The position numbers and the translations under genes were made by a program. The notes beneath the pieces are model-generated. The model made no database searches and was not told where the DNA came from. It was given only the letters and a program-made list of their open reading frames with translations. Shown one piece after another: positions 25,244 to 32,244 of a stretch of DNA of 64,000 bases (within the stretch, counting starts at the first letter, position 1; every line of letters starts with the position of its first letter). This DNA comes from JBCBGF01 sp039820585 (GTDB taxonomy: Bacteria; Pseudomonadota; Alphaproteobacteria; Rhodobacterales; Rhodobacteraceae), in the NCBI GenBank assembly GCA_039820585.1, contig JBCBPV010000007.1, positions 1 to 64,000 on the forward strand, written 5' to 3'.

Positions 25244-27283
25244 TCAAGCCTCGCGCAGCACTTCCAGAAATGCAGGGCCAAACCGGTCGGCCCGCCGGTC
25301 GCCCAGAAGCCGCGCCAAGGCGCCCGGATCGGTGGGCCGCATCTGTGCCACGCGCGCCAGAAGAGACGCTGAACAACTGAGCGGTTTGTCATGCCCGGTC
25401 TCGCCCCGCGCCAGTTGCGCCTGCACTTCCATCAGCCGGTCATAGACCACGCCCTCATCCCGGCCCGCCAGCTTCCGGCGTGAGGGGTGCTGTTCCTCAA
25501 CCGCATCCCCAGTGATCACTTCTAGAAATGCCGCGCCGTAGCGTTCCAGCTTCTTCGCGCCCACCCCGCTGATCCGGGCCATTGAATCCAGGCTGTCGGG
25601 CCGGGTTTCGGCCATCTCGATCAACGTACGGTCGGGGAAAATCACGTAGGCCGGCACCCGCTGCGCCTCGGCCAATGCACGACGCTTGGCCTTGAGCGCA
25701 GACAGCAGCGGCGCGTCTTCTTCCGACACCAGCGTCTTGACCACGGGCCGCGACACCGCCTTGCGGATCTCGTCGCGGCGCAGCGTGACCTGCGCCTCGC
25801 CCTTCAGCACGGGCCGCGCGCCTTCGGTCATCCGCAGGGCCCCGTGGCGTTCGGGATCGGGGCGCACCAGGTCATGGCCCATCATCTGGCGGAACACGGC
25901 CTGCCACTGGCGTTTGTCCAGCTCGCGACCGACGCCGTAGGTTGGCAATTGGTCATGGCCCCGGGCGCGGATCTTTTCGGTATCGGCGCCCAGCAGAATG
26001 TCGATCAGATGGCCGGTGCCAAACCATTCGCCGGTGCGCAGGATCGCCGACAGGGCCATGCGCACCGGTTGGGTGGCATCGAACGTCTCGGGCGGGGTGG
26101 CGCAGAGATCGCAATTGCCGCAGGGCTCTGCCGCTTCGCCGAAATACCCCAGTAGCGTGACCCGCCGGCATTCCAGAGCCTCGGCCAATCCAAGCAGCGC
26201 ATTGAGTCGGCCGTGATCGGCGGCCTTGCGTTCGGCCGGGGCGAGCCCTTCGTCGATCTGGCTGCGGCGCAAGCGGATGTCGTCGGCCCCATAGAGCGTC
26301 ATGGTGTCAGCGGGCGCGCCATCGCGGCCCGCGCGGCCAATCTCTTGATAATACGCTTCAATCGACTTGGGCAGATCAGCATGGGCGACCCAGCGAATAT
26401 CCGGCTTGTCGATGCCCATCCCGAAGGCCACGGTCGCGACCACAATCAATCCGTCTTCCCGCTGAAATCGCGCTTCAACATCACGCCTTGGCCCCGGCTC
26501 CATCCCACCGTGATAGTGGCAGGCCGAATGCCCCGCCTCTCGCAGCGCACCTGCCAGCGTTTCGGTCTTGGCCCGCGTGCCGCAATAGACGATGCCGGAC
26601 TGGCCTTTGCGCGCGGCGGCGAATTCCAGGATCTGCTGGCGCGGTTTGTCTTTGGCGGTGAAGGCCAGCGTGATGTTGGGGCGATCAAAGCCGCGCAGGA
26701 ACGTCTCGGGCTGTTCCCCATCGAACAGGCGCGTGACGATTTCCTCGCGCGTTTCGGCATCCGCGGTCGCGGTAAAGGCAGCCAAAGGCACGCCCAGCGA
26801 CCGGCGCAGCTCACCAATGCGCAGGTAATCGGGGCGGAAGTCGTGGCCCCATTGGCTGACGCAATGCGCCTCATCCACCGCGATCAGGCCCACGCCTGCG
26901 CGGCGCAGCAAGGGGATCGTCCCGCCAGAGCCCAGACGCTCGGGCGCCATGTAAAGAAGCTTCAGCTCGCCGGCGTTCAGCGCCTGGAACACAGCGTCCG
27001 TCTCTTCCTCGGTATTGCCGGAGGTCAGCGCGCCCGCGGCCACCCCCGCCTCGCGCAGGGCGCGCACCTGATCCCGCATCAGCGCGATGAGCGGCGAGAT
27101 CACAACCGTCACCCCCTCGCGGCACAGCGCAGGCAATTGGAAGCACAGCGATTTGCCGCCACCCGTGGGCATGATGGCCAGCGTGTTACGACCGGCCAGA
27201 ACGGCATTGACCACCTCACCCTGTCCGGGGCGGAAGTCGTCAAAGCCGAAAACGGATTGTAAAAGATCGCGCGGCGCGGCCAT
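25244..27283 (-). CDS. recQ: ATP-dependent DNA helicase RecQ
   Basis: 679 residues. SF2 3'-5' helicase in recombination and replication-fork repair. Walker A MPTGGGKSLCFQLP (near residue 38), DEAH box DEAHCVSQWGHDFRPDY, and motif VI region QEIGRAGRDG are present. The RecQ-Ct zinc site has its cysteines in ECRRV and EPCGNCDLC. A winged helix and an HRDC domain follow (LKAKRRALAEAQRVPAYVIF), and the C-terminal extension has a second HRDC-like stretch. Start ATG 27283; an inverted repeat lies 16 bp upstream. Confidence 0.97.
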   Translation of the reverse strand: MAAPRDLLQSVFGFDDFRPGQGEVVNAVLAGRNTLAIMPTGGGKSLCFQLPALCREGVTVVISPLIALMRDQVRALREAGVAAGALTSGNTEEETDAVFQALNAGELKLLYMAPERLGSGGTIPLLRRAGVGLIAVDEAHCVSQWGHDFRPDYLRIGELRRSLGVPLAAFTATADAETREEIVTRLFDGEQPETFLRGFDRPNITLAFTAKDKPRQQILEFAAARKGQSGIVYCGTRAKTETLAGALREAGHSACHYHGGMEPGPRRDVEARFQREDGLIVVATVAFGMGIDKPDIRWVAHADLPKSIEAYYQEIGRAGRDGAPADTMTLYGADDIRLRRSQIDEGLAPAERKAADHGRLNALLGLAEALECRRVTLLGYFGEAAEPCGNCDLCATPPETFDATQPVRMALSAILRTGEWFGTGHLIDILLGADTEKIRARGHDQLPTYGVGRELDKRQWQAVFRQMMGHDLVRPDPERHGALRMTEGARPVLKGEAQVTLRRDEIRKAVSRPVVKTLVSEEDAPLLSALKAKRRALAEAQRVPAYVIFPDRTLIEMAETRPDSLDSMARISGVGAKKLERYGAAFLEVITGDAVEEQHPSRRKLAGRDEGVVYDRLMEVQAQLARGETGHDKPLSCSASLLARVAQMRPTDPGALARLLGDRRADRFGPAFLEVLREA

Positions 27284-27298
27284 GTCACCTGTCAGATT

Positions 27299-27329
27299 TG
27301 GTTCAAACTGCTCGTGTTTTGCTGAACCA
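27299..27329. repeat. Inverted repeat upstream of recQ
   Basis: TGGTTCA and TGAACCA are perfect 7-bp arms with a 17-nt spacer, in the 82-bp gap between yggT and recQ (both on the minus strand). It could be an operator for recQ, a weak hairpin ending yggT transcription, or chance. Confidence 0.4.
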
Positions 27330-27365
27330 TCTCACATGAAGAATCGGTGAACAACCGCGAAGCGG

Positions 27366-27656
27366 TCAGACCAGGGCGCGGTAGAGATCGGGCAGGATGA
27401 AATCGCGCAGGGCGATGATCACGAGGAAGGCCACCAGGGGCGCCAGATCGAGGCCACCCGTGTTGGGCAAAAACCGCCGGATTGGGGTGTAAATCGGCTC
27501 CAGCAAACGGTTCAGACCGTCCCAGATTTGTGCCACCAGCGGCTGGTGCAGGTTCAGCACCTGGAATGAGATCAGCCAACTGAACACGATGTGGACGATC
27601 ATGATAAAGAAAGCCACGTCGAGCAGCATGTCGAGAATGCCGAAAAGTGCGTTCAT
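27366..27656 (-). CDS. YggT family integral membrane protein
   Basis: 96 residues from ATG 27656 (MNALFGILDMLLDVAFF). Two hydrophobic segments (about 5-27 and 68-90) flank the conserved YggT core of the LLEPIYTPIRRFLPNTGGLDLAPLVAFLVI type. Small inner-membrane protein; in other bacteria YggT relatives are linked to osmotic tolerance, envelope biogenesis or division, but the mechanism is unknown. Longer upstream reading to 27791 has no family similarity. Confidence 0.9.
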   Translation of the reverse strand: MNALFGILDMLLDVAFFIMIVHIVFSWLISFQVLNLHQPLVAQIWDGLNRLLEPIYTPIRRFLPNTGGLDLAPLVAFLVIIALRDFILPDLYRALV

Positions 27657-27790
27657 GTTCAGGCGTCTCCTTGATCCGAAGGCTACACCTAAGCGCCCTA
27701 TGAAGGCGTGACAACCCGCCCGATTAGCCGTTGCGCGTGGGCCTGCGCCCTGTCTTAGTTGCGAATGAAGGCGGCGATGCAGGCGGGCCA

Positions 27791-29131
27791 ATGGCAGAGA
27801 TCTCGACCAGAAAGCGTATCTGGGGCTGGTTCTTCTTCGACTGGGCCAGCCAGCCGTACAACACCCTGCTGCTGACCTTCATCTTCGGGCCGTACATCAA
27901 TGAGTTGATGGGCGATGGATCGGCGGCGCAGGCGGCATGGGGGTTTGGCATCGGCGCGGCGGGGATCACGATTGCGCTGATGGCGCCGGTTCTTGGCGCT
28001 TTGGCCGACACGTCCGGCACGCGCATGCGCTGGATCTGGATCTTCTCCGCGCTTTACGTCGTGGGCAGTGCGGGCCTGTGGCTGGCGGTGCCCGGCGACT
28101 ACAACCTGGTGCTGGTTTTGGCCTTCTTTGCGCTGGGCCTTATCGGGATGGAGTTTGCGACGATCTTCACCAACTCGATGCTGCCCGATTTGGGCACGCC
28201 GGAAGAGATTGGGCGGATCTCGGGCAATGGCTGGGCGTTTGGCTATCTGGGCGGGCTGGTCGCATTGGTGATCATGCTGTTCTTCTTTGCGGAAAGTGCG
28301 GAGACAGGGAAGACCTTCCTGGGCCTTGATCCCGCCTTCGGGCTGGATGCCGAGACGCGGCAAGGCACGCGATTTGTGGGGCCGCTGACCGCCTTGTGGT
28401 TCATCGTCTTCATGATCCCGTTTTTCATCTACGTGCGCGACCCAAGGCCCACTGGCCATGTCAAAGGGGCGCTAAAACCCGCCCTCGCCGACCTGCGCCG
28501 CACGCTGCGCAGCTTGCCGGGGCGGCCGAGCTTGTTTGCCTATCTGGGGTCGTCGATGTTCTACCGCGATGCGCTGAACGGGATGTACACCTTTGGCGGC
28601 ATCTATGCGGCGGGTGTCTTGGGGTGGAGCGTGGTGGATGTGGGCATCTTCGGCATCCTGGCGATCATCACCGGGGCGCTTTTTGCCTGGCTGGGCGGGC
28701 GCGCGGATGCGGCGTTCGGGCCAAAGCCCGTGATCACCGTCAGCATCCTGGCGCTGACGGCGGTGGCGATCACGATTATCTTTGTCTCGCCCACATCCGT
28801 TCTGGGGTTTGACGTCGCCGAAGGCTCCACCCTGCCCAACATCGCCTTCTACATCGTCGGCGCGGTGATCGGGGCGGCGGGGGGATCGCTGCAAACCGCG
28901 AGCCGCACGATGATGGTGCGCCAGGCCGACCCCAGCCGCATGACCGAAGCGTTTGGGCTGTATGCGCTGGCGGGCAAGGCGACATCGTTCCTGGCGCCCT
29001 TGTCCATCGGGATTGTCACCGCGACCACAGGCAGCCAACAATTGGGCGTGACCCCGCTGATCGTGCTTTTCGTGGTGGGGCTGATCCTGCTAGTCTGGGT
29101 AAAACCCAACGGAGATCGAGCAGCACAATGA
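27791..29131 (+). CDS. MFS transporter, UMF1/Atg22-like
   Basis: 446 residues from ATG 27791 (MAEISTRKRIWGWFFFDWA). About 12 hydrophobic segments. The first loop, FDWASQPYNTLLLTFIFGPY, is typical of the UMF1 (Atg22-related) branch of the major facilitator superfamily. The substrate is unknown; vacuolar Atg22 exports amino acids, and bacterial members are uncharacterised. The stop overlaps the mepA ATG by 4 nt, so they are probably co-transcribed. Confidence 0.9.
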   Translation: MAEISTRKRIWGWFFFDWASQPYNTLLLTFIFGPYINELMGDGSAAQAAWGFGIGAAGITIALMAPVLGALADTSGTRMRWIWIFSALYVVGSAGLWLAVPGDYNLVLVLAFFALGLIGMEFATIFTNSMLPDLGTPEEIGRISGNGWAFGYLGGLVALVIMLFFFAESAETGKTFLGLDPAFGLDAETRQGTRFVGPLTALWFIVFMIPFFIYVRDPRPTGHVKGALKPALADLRRTLRSLPGRPSLFAYLGSSMFYRDALNGMYTFGGIYAAGVLGWSVVDVGIFGILAIITGALFAWLGGRADAAFGPKPVITVSILALTAVAITIIFVSPTSVLGFDVAEGSTLPNIAFYIVGAVIGAAGGSLQTASRTMMVRQADPSRMTEAFGLYALAGKATSFLAPLSIGIVTATTGSQQLGVTPLIVLFVVGLILLVWVKPNGDRAAQ

Positions 29132-29991
29132 TCATCCGACTATTGCTGGCCATTGGTTTGGCCATGGCGTTACCTCAAGGTGTCGTGGCACAGTCGCTTG
29201 CCAAAGAGCTGTTTGGCGCAAAACGCGGGCCGTCCGAACACAGGCCTGCACCTTTTGGAGGATATGCCAAGGGTTGCATCGCAGGGGCACAGCAACTTCC
29301 CGAAACAGGCCCGACGTGGCAAGCCATGCGCCTGTCGCGCAACCGCAACTGGGGCCACCCCGAGGCCATTGCTTTCGTCCAGAGGCTATCGCGCTTTGCC
29401 GCAACGCAGCCGGGATGGAATGGCCTGTATATCGGTGACATGTCGCAGCCGCGCGGGGGGCCAATGCTGACCGGGCACCGTTCGCACCAGTCGGGGCTGG
29501 ATATCGACGTTTGGATGCGGCCCGCCAACGATCTGCGTCTGTCGCGGGGCACACGAGAGAATATCTCGTCTATCTCGATGCGCCGGCAACAAGGGGCGTT
29601 CGTCAACGACGACTGGACGCCTGCGCATCACATGATCCTGAAAGCCGCCGCGAGCGATCCCGCCGTGGCGCGCATCTTTGTTTTCCCCGGCGCGAAAGTG
29701 CAGATGTGCCGCGATGCGCGCGGCGACCGGTCGTGGCTGCGCAAGATCCGGCCGTGGTGGGGGCATCACTATCATTTCCATGTGCGCCTGCACTGTCCCA
29801 GCAATGCCGGGGCTTGCGTCGAGCAGGCCCCGCCGCCGCCCGGCGATGGGTGCGCGGATGCCGAACAATGGGTGCGCAACATCCTGAACCCACCGCCACC
29901 CGACCCCAACGCCCCACCGCCCACGCCCAGGCGCGAACTGGTGATGGCCGACCTGCCGCGGCAATGCCAAACCGTTCTGTCGTCGCGCTAG
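29128..29991 (+). CDS. mepA: Penicillin-insensitive murein endopeptidase MepA
   Basis: 287 residues with an N-terminal signal peptide (LLLAIGLAMALPQGVVAQS, cleavage near residue 22). LAS-type zinc metallopeptidase cutting D-Ala-mDAP crosslinks in peptidoglycan. The zinc-binding first motif is GHRSHQSGLDIDVWM and the second is WWGHHYHFHVRLHCP. Pairs of cysteines (CIAG, CRD, HCP, GAC, GCAD, QC) suggest disulfides in the periplasm. A Pro-rich stretch precedes the C-terminus. The 3' end overlaps the next gene by 28 nt. Confidence 0.95.
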   Translation: MIIRLLLAIGLAMALPQGVVAQSLAKELFGAKRGPSEHRPAPFGGYAKGCIAGAQQLPETGPTWQAMRLSRNRNWGHPEAIAFVQRLSRFAATQPGWNGLYIGDMSQPRGGPMLTGHRSHQSGLDIDVWMRPANDLRLSRGTRENISSISMRRQQGAFVNDDWTPAHHMILKAAASDPAVARIFVFPGAKVQMCRDARGDRSWLRKIRPWWGHHYHFHVRLHCPSNAGACVEQAPPPPGDGCADAEQWVRNILNPPPPDPNAPPPTPRRELVMADLPRQCQTVLSSR

Positions 29992-30833
29992 TCGCGGCGC
30001 TGTGTTTGGGCGCGGGCCCTGCCGAGGCGGGGGCAGAGCTGGTCTTTGCTTTCGGCTGGGACGTCGACGACGACCGGTTCGGCGGGCTGAGCGCGTTGGA
30101 GATCACCGATGATGGGACCGGGTTTGTAGCCATTGGCGACCGGGGGCTTGTGGCGCGGGGCAACCTTGCGCGCGAGGGCGAGGGGATTGCAGGGGTTACA
30201 TCCGTCACCTTGCAGGACTTGGAAATTCCTGGCGACGGGTGGCGTTTGAACGATGCCGAAGGCCTCGCCGGTCCAGTGGATGGGCCCTACTTCATATCGT
30301 TCGAGGCGACGCATCGGATTGATCGTTATGCAGATGTCACGACAGCGCCAGAGCCGCTTCCCCGGTCGCCGGAGTTTCAAGAGTTCTTCGCCAATGGCGG
30401 GATGGAAGCGCTGGCACTTGACCGTGACGGGGCCCTTTATGCGTTTGTTGAGCGGTTGCCGCATGAGGACAATCCATCGACCGTGTTCCGCCTGAAAGAC
30501 GATCGCTGGGACATTCCGTTTCAGATCACGCGCACGCCCGGCCTGTCGCCGGTGGGCGCGGATTTCGGCCCGGATGGCGCGCTTTACCTGTTGGAGCGGT
30601 CGTTTCACGGCATCCGTGGTTTTGCCAGCCGCGTGCGCCGGTTCGAGATGCTGGGACGCGGCGCTTTTCCCGGGGAGGTCATATTGCACACCCGCCCCGG
30701 CACGCATGACAACCTGGAAGGGATCGCCGCCTGGCGCGATGCGGACGGGGCGATCCGGTTGACGATGGTATCAGACAACAATTTCAATGTCTTTCAACGC
30801 ACCGAGTTCGTTGAATACCGGTTGACGGAGTAG
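29964..30833 (+). CDS. Secreted esterase-like activity of phytase family protein
   Basis: 289 residues from ATG 29964 (MPNRSVVALVAALCLGAGPAEAG), a signal peptide cleaved near residue 22. The mature protein looks like a beta-propeller of the 'esterase-like activity of phytase' type: GGLSALEITDDGTGFVAIGDRG, NDAEGLAGP, GGMEALALDRDGALYAF and THDNLEGIAAW. Its start lies inside the mepA 3' end, implying translational coupling. Any frame upstream of 29964 only shadows mepA. Enzymatic substrate unknown; likely periplasmic. Confidence 0.85.
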   Translation: MPNRSVVALVAALCLGAGPAEAGAELVFAFGWDVDDDRFGGLSALEITDDGTGFVAIGDRGLVARGNLAREGEGIAGVTSVTLQDLEIPGDGWRLNDAEGLAGPVDGPYFISFEATHRIDRYADVTTAPEPLPRSPEFQEFFANGGMEALALDRDGALYAFVERLPHEDNPSTVFRLKDDRWDIPFQITRTPGLSPVGADFGPDGALYLLERSFHGIRGFASRVRRFEMLGRGAFPGEVILHTRPGTHDNLEGIAAWRDADGAIRLTMVSDNNFNVFQRTEFVEYRLTE

Positions 30834-30872
30834 TGCAGCGCGCGATATCAGCCGCCGTCCCGCTTTTGGGCC

Positions 30873-30900
30873 CAAGTCTCCGCAACCTTGTAAAAACGGA
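30873..30900 (+). promoter_or_regulatory. Candidate preQ1-I riboswitch upstream of the queuosine-precursor transporter
   Basis: An H-type pseudoknot can be drawn. Stem P1 is CAAG (30873-30876) with CTTG (30887-30890). Loop TCTCCGCAAC matches, position for position, the UCNCNGNAAC pattern of the known preQ1-I aptamer. Then comes an A-rich tail (30891-30896), and CGGA (30897-30900) pairs with TCCG in the loop (P2). CGGA is also the only Shine-Dalgarno-like sequence before the ATG at 30912, so ligand binding would hide it. The downstream gene is a preQ1/preQ0 transporter, the expected target. P1 is only 4 bp, the main weakness. Confidence 0.6.
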
Positions 30901-30911
30901 AAAAAAACCCG

Positions 30912-31532
30912 ATGACCCGTCTTCTTCCCGGCATTCTTGCCATGGCCACCGTTGTCGTGGCCTCGAACATCCTGGTGCAGTTCCTGTTTGGCCAATGGCT
31001 GACCTGGGGCGCATTTACCTATCCCCTCGCCTTCCTGGTCACCGACGTGATGAACCGCGTCTATGGCGCACCCACAGCCCGCAAGGTGGTGTTCGTGGGC
31101 TTTTTGACCGGGGTCGCCTGTTCGCTGATCGGCACCCAGATCATGGGAGAGTTCGGGCCACTGGTCACATGGCGCATCGCCATCGGATCGGGCATCGCGT
31201 TTTTGACAGCACAACTCCTTGATATCGCGATCTTTAATCGCCTGCGCGATGGCAAGTGGTGGCGCGCACCTTTGGCGTCGACCCTTGTGGGATCGACGGT
31301 GGACACGGCGCTTTTCTTTACGATTGCGTTCAGCGCCGCTCTGACCTTTGTCGAGCCGGCAAATGATGTCAGCTGGGCGGGTGAGGCCCTGCCGCTTCTG
31401 GGCGCGGGTCCGGTGGTTCCGCTGTGGGTGTCGCTCGCCGTGGCAGACTGGGGCGTAAAAATTACGCTTGCCTTGCTGGCATTGGTGCCATTTCGCCTAA
31501 TTGTGAGGCGCATGACCGCACAAGTTGCGTAA
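30912..31532 (+). CDS. yhhQ: VUT family queuosine precursor transporter (YhhQ)
   Basis: 206 residues, about six membrane helices. VUT/COG1738 family signature parts: NILVQFLFGQWLTWGAFTYP, FLVTDVMNRVYGA, a helix ending TAQLLDIAIFNRLR, and WWRAPLASTLVGSTVDTALFF. Imports preQ0/preQ1 for queuosine modification of tRNA anticodons. A preQ1-I-like pseudoknot covers its ribosome-binding region, so feedback control of translation is likely. It is followed at once by a small transcription unit and a terminator. Confidence 0.93.
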   Translation: MTRLLPGILAMATVVVASNILVQFLFGQWLTWGAFTYPLAFLVTDVMNRVYGAPTARKVVFVGFLTGVACSLIGTQIMGEFGPLVTWRIAIGSGIAFLTAQLLDIAIFNRLRDGKWWRAPLASTLVGSTVDTALFFTIAFSAALTFVEPANDVSWAGEALPLLGAGPVVPLWVSLAVADWGVKITLALLALVPFRLIVRRMTAQVA

Positions 31533-31603
31533 AAACAGTTGACGCACACCAAATCTGTGCCAACTTCTGCGTATCGGTTCAACAAACGAAAGGAGGTGGT
31601 CCA

Positions 31604-31660
31604 GTGTCGAGAGTGATATTGGAGAGAGGTGTCGGAACAGTCGGGGGGTCGGTCGCCTGA
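31604..31660 (+). CDS. 18-codon ORF behind an extreme Shine-Dalgarno
   Basis: GTG start, encoding MSRVILERGVGTVGGSVA, stop TGA. Upstream GAAAGGAGGTGGTCCAG (31587-31603) can pair with the whole 3' tail of alphaproteobacterial 16S rRNA (CTGGATCACCTCCTTTC): 16 Watson-Crick pairs and one G-U. The core AGGAGG is 7 nt before the GTG, ideal spacing. Whether the peptide itself matters or the element only recruits ribosomes is unknown. Another open frame (ending HP-stop near 31685) reads through the element but has no start codon. Confidence 0.45.
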   Translation: MSRVILERGVGTVGGSVA

Positions 31661-31731
31661 GGGCAAACCTGAAGGCAGAACACCCTTGATTGGGCTTCAG
31701 TCCTAACTGGCCCATCTCTGAATAACTCGAA

Positions 31732-31758
31732 GGGCCGCCGACATCCGGCGGCCCTTTT
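31732..31758 (+). terminator. Intrinsic terminator
   Basis: Perfect 9-bp stem GGGCCGCCG / CGGCGGCCC with loop ACATC, followed by TTTT. It ends the small unit after yhhQ and insulates arfB. Confidence 0.88.
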
Positions 31759-31774
31759 CCGTGTAAAATTGGCC

Positions 31775-31807
31775 TGCACAACCCGTACACAACCTGTACA
31801 CAACCGG
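31775..31807. repeat. Three tandem 11-bp repeats upstream of arfB
   Basis: TGCACAACCCG, TACACAACCTG and TACACAACCGG follow each other head to tail with an exact 11-bp period (one helical turn), and a fourth copy begins TACAC within the adjacent palindrome. Same-face spacing of GTACAC-type half-sites suggests cooperative binding of a regulator. Confidence 0.8.
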
Positions 31808-31824
31808 TACACTGCGCAGTGTAC
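31807..31824. promoter_or_regulatory. Perfect 18-bp palindrome abutting the arfB start
   Basis: GTACACTGCGCAGTGTAC is fully self-complementary (9+9), ends 3 bp before the arfB ATG and continues the 11-bp repeats. It could be an operator for a dimeric repressor, or a hairpin at the 5' end of the arfB mRNA blocking initiation. No Shine-Dalgarno lies between it and the ATG. Confidence 0.65.
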
Positions 31825-31827
31825 ACC

Positions 31828-32241
31828 ATGCAGATCACAGACCACATCCATATCGAAGACTGGGAACTGACCGAACAGTTCATCCGCGCCTCTGGGCCCG
31901 GCGGTCAGAACGTGAACAAGGTGTCCACGGCGGTCGAACTGCGGTTCGAAGCAGCGCGGTCGCCGAACCTGCCCGAGGCGGTGAAGGCACGGCTGCGGCG
32001 CATCGCCGGACGGCGGTGGACCAAGGACGGTGCGGTGATCCTGCAAGTGTCCGATGCGCGCAGTCAGGCGCGCAACCGCGAGATCGCGCGGGAGCGGTTG
32101 GCCGAGCTGATCCGGCGGGCGACGGTGGTGCCAAAGAAGCGGCGACCGACGCGGCCCACCAAGGGGTCGGTGGAGCGGCGGATCAAGGCGAAGAAGGTGC
32201 GGGGCGAAGTGAAGGCGATGCGGGGGCGGGTGGAAGAGTAG
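31828..32241 (+). CDS. arfB: Alternative ribosome-rescue factor ArfB (YaeJ)
   Basis: 137 residues from ATG 31828 (MQITDHIHIEDWELTEQFIR). Codon-independent peptidyl-tRNA hydrolase that frees ribosomes stalled without a stop codon. The catalytic GGQ motif lies in ASGPGGQNVNKVSTAVELRF near residue 24. The basic C-terminal tail (KKRRPTRPTKGSVERRIKAKK) is the part that enters the empty mRNA channel. An ATG at 31819 lies inside the palindrome and would add only three residues. Regulation is probably through the repeat/palindrome array immediately upstream. Confidence 0.94.
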   Translation: MQITDHIHIEDWELTEQFIRASGPGGQNVNKVSTAVELRFEAARSPNLPEAVKARLRRIAGRRWTKDGAVILQVSDARSQARNREIARERLAELIRRATVVPKKRRPTRPTKGSVERRIKAKKVRGEVKAMRGRVEE

Positions 32242-32244
32242 GGC

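Larger units (their letters stand above)
31539..31758 (+). ncRNA. Candidate short structured transcript with an 18-codon ORF
   Basis: A good -35 hexamer TTGACG (31539-31544) begins 7 bp after the yhhQ stop; no clear -10 follows at 16-18 bp, so the promoter is uncertain. The segment contains the 17-nt anti-16S element (31587-31603), a tiny ORF and a hairpin TGGGC-tt-CAGT-ccta-ACTG-GCCCA (31691-31714). It ends with a strong intrinsic terminator. It could be its own small mRNA/sRNA or the 3' part of the yhhQ transcript. Confidence 0.4.

Noticed and set aside
29511..29963. N-terminal extension of the phytase-esterase-like protein into mepA
   Set aside because: The extension is Arg-rich shadow sequence; a clean signal peptide starts at ATG 29964.
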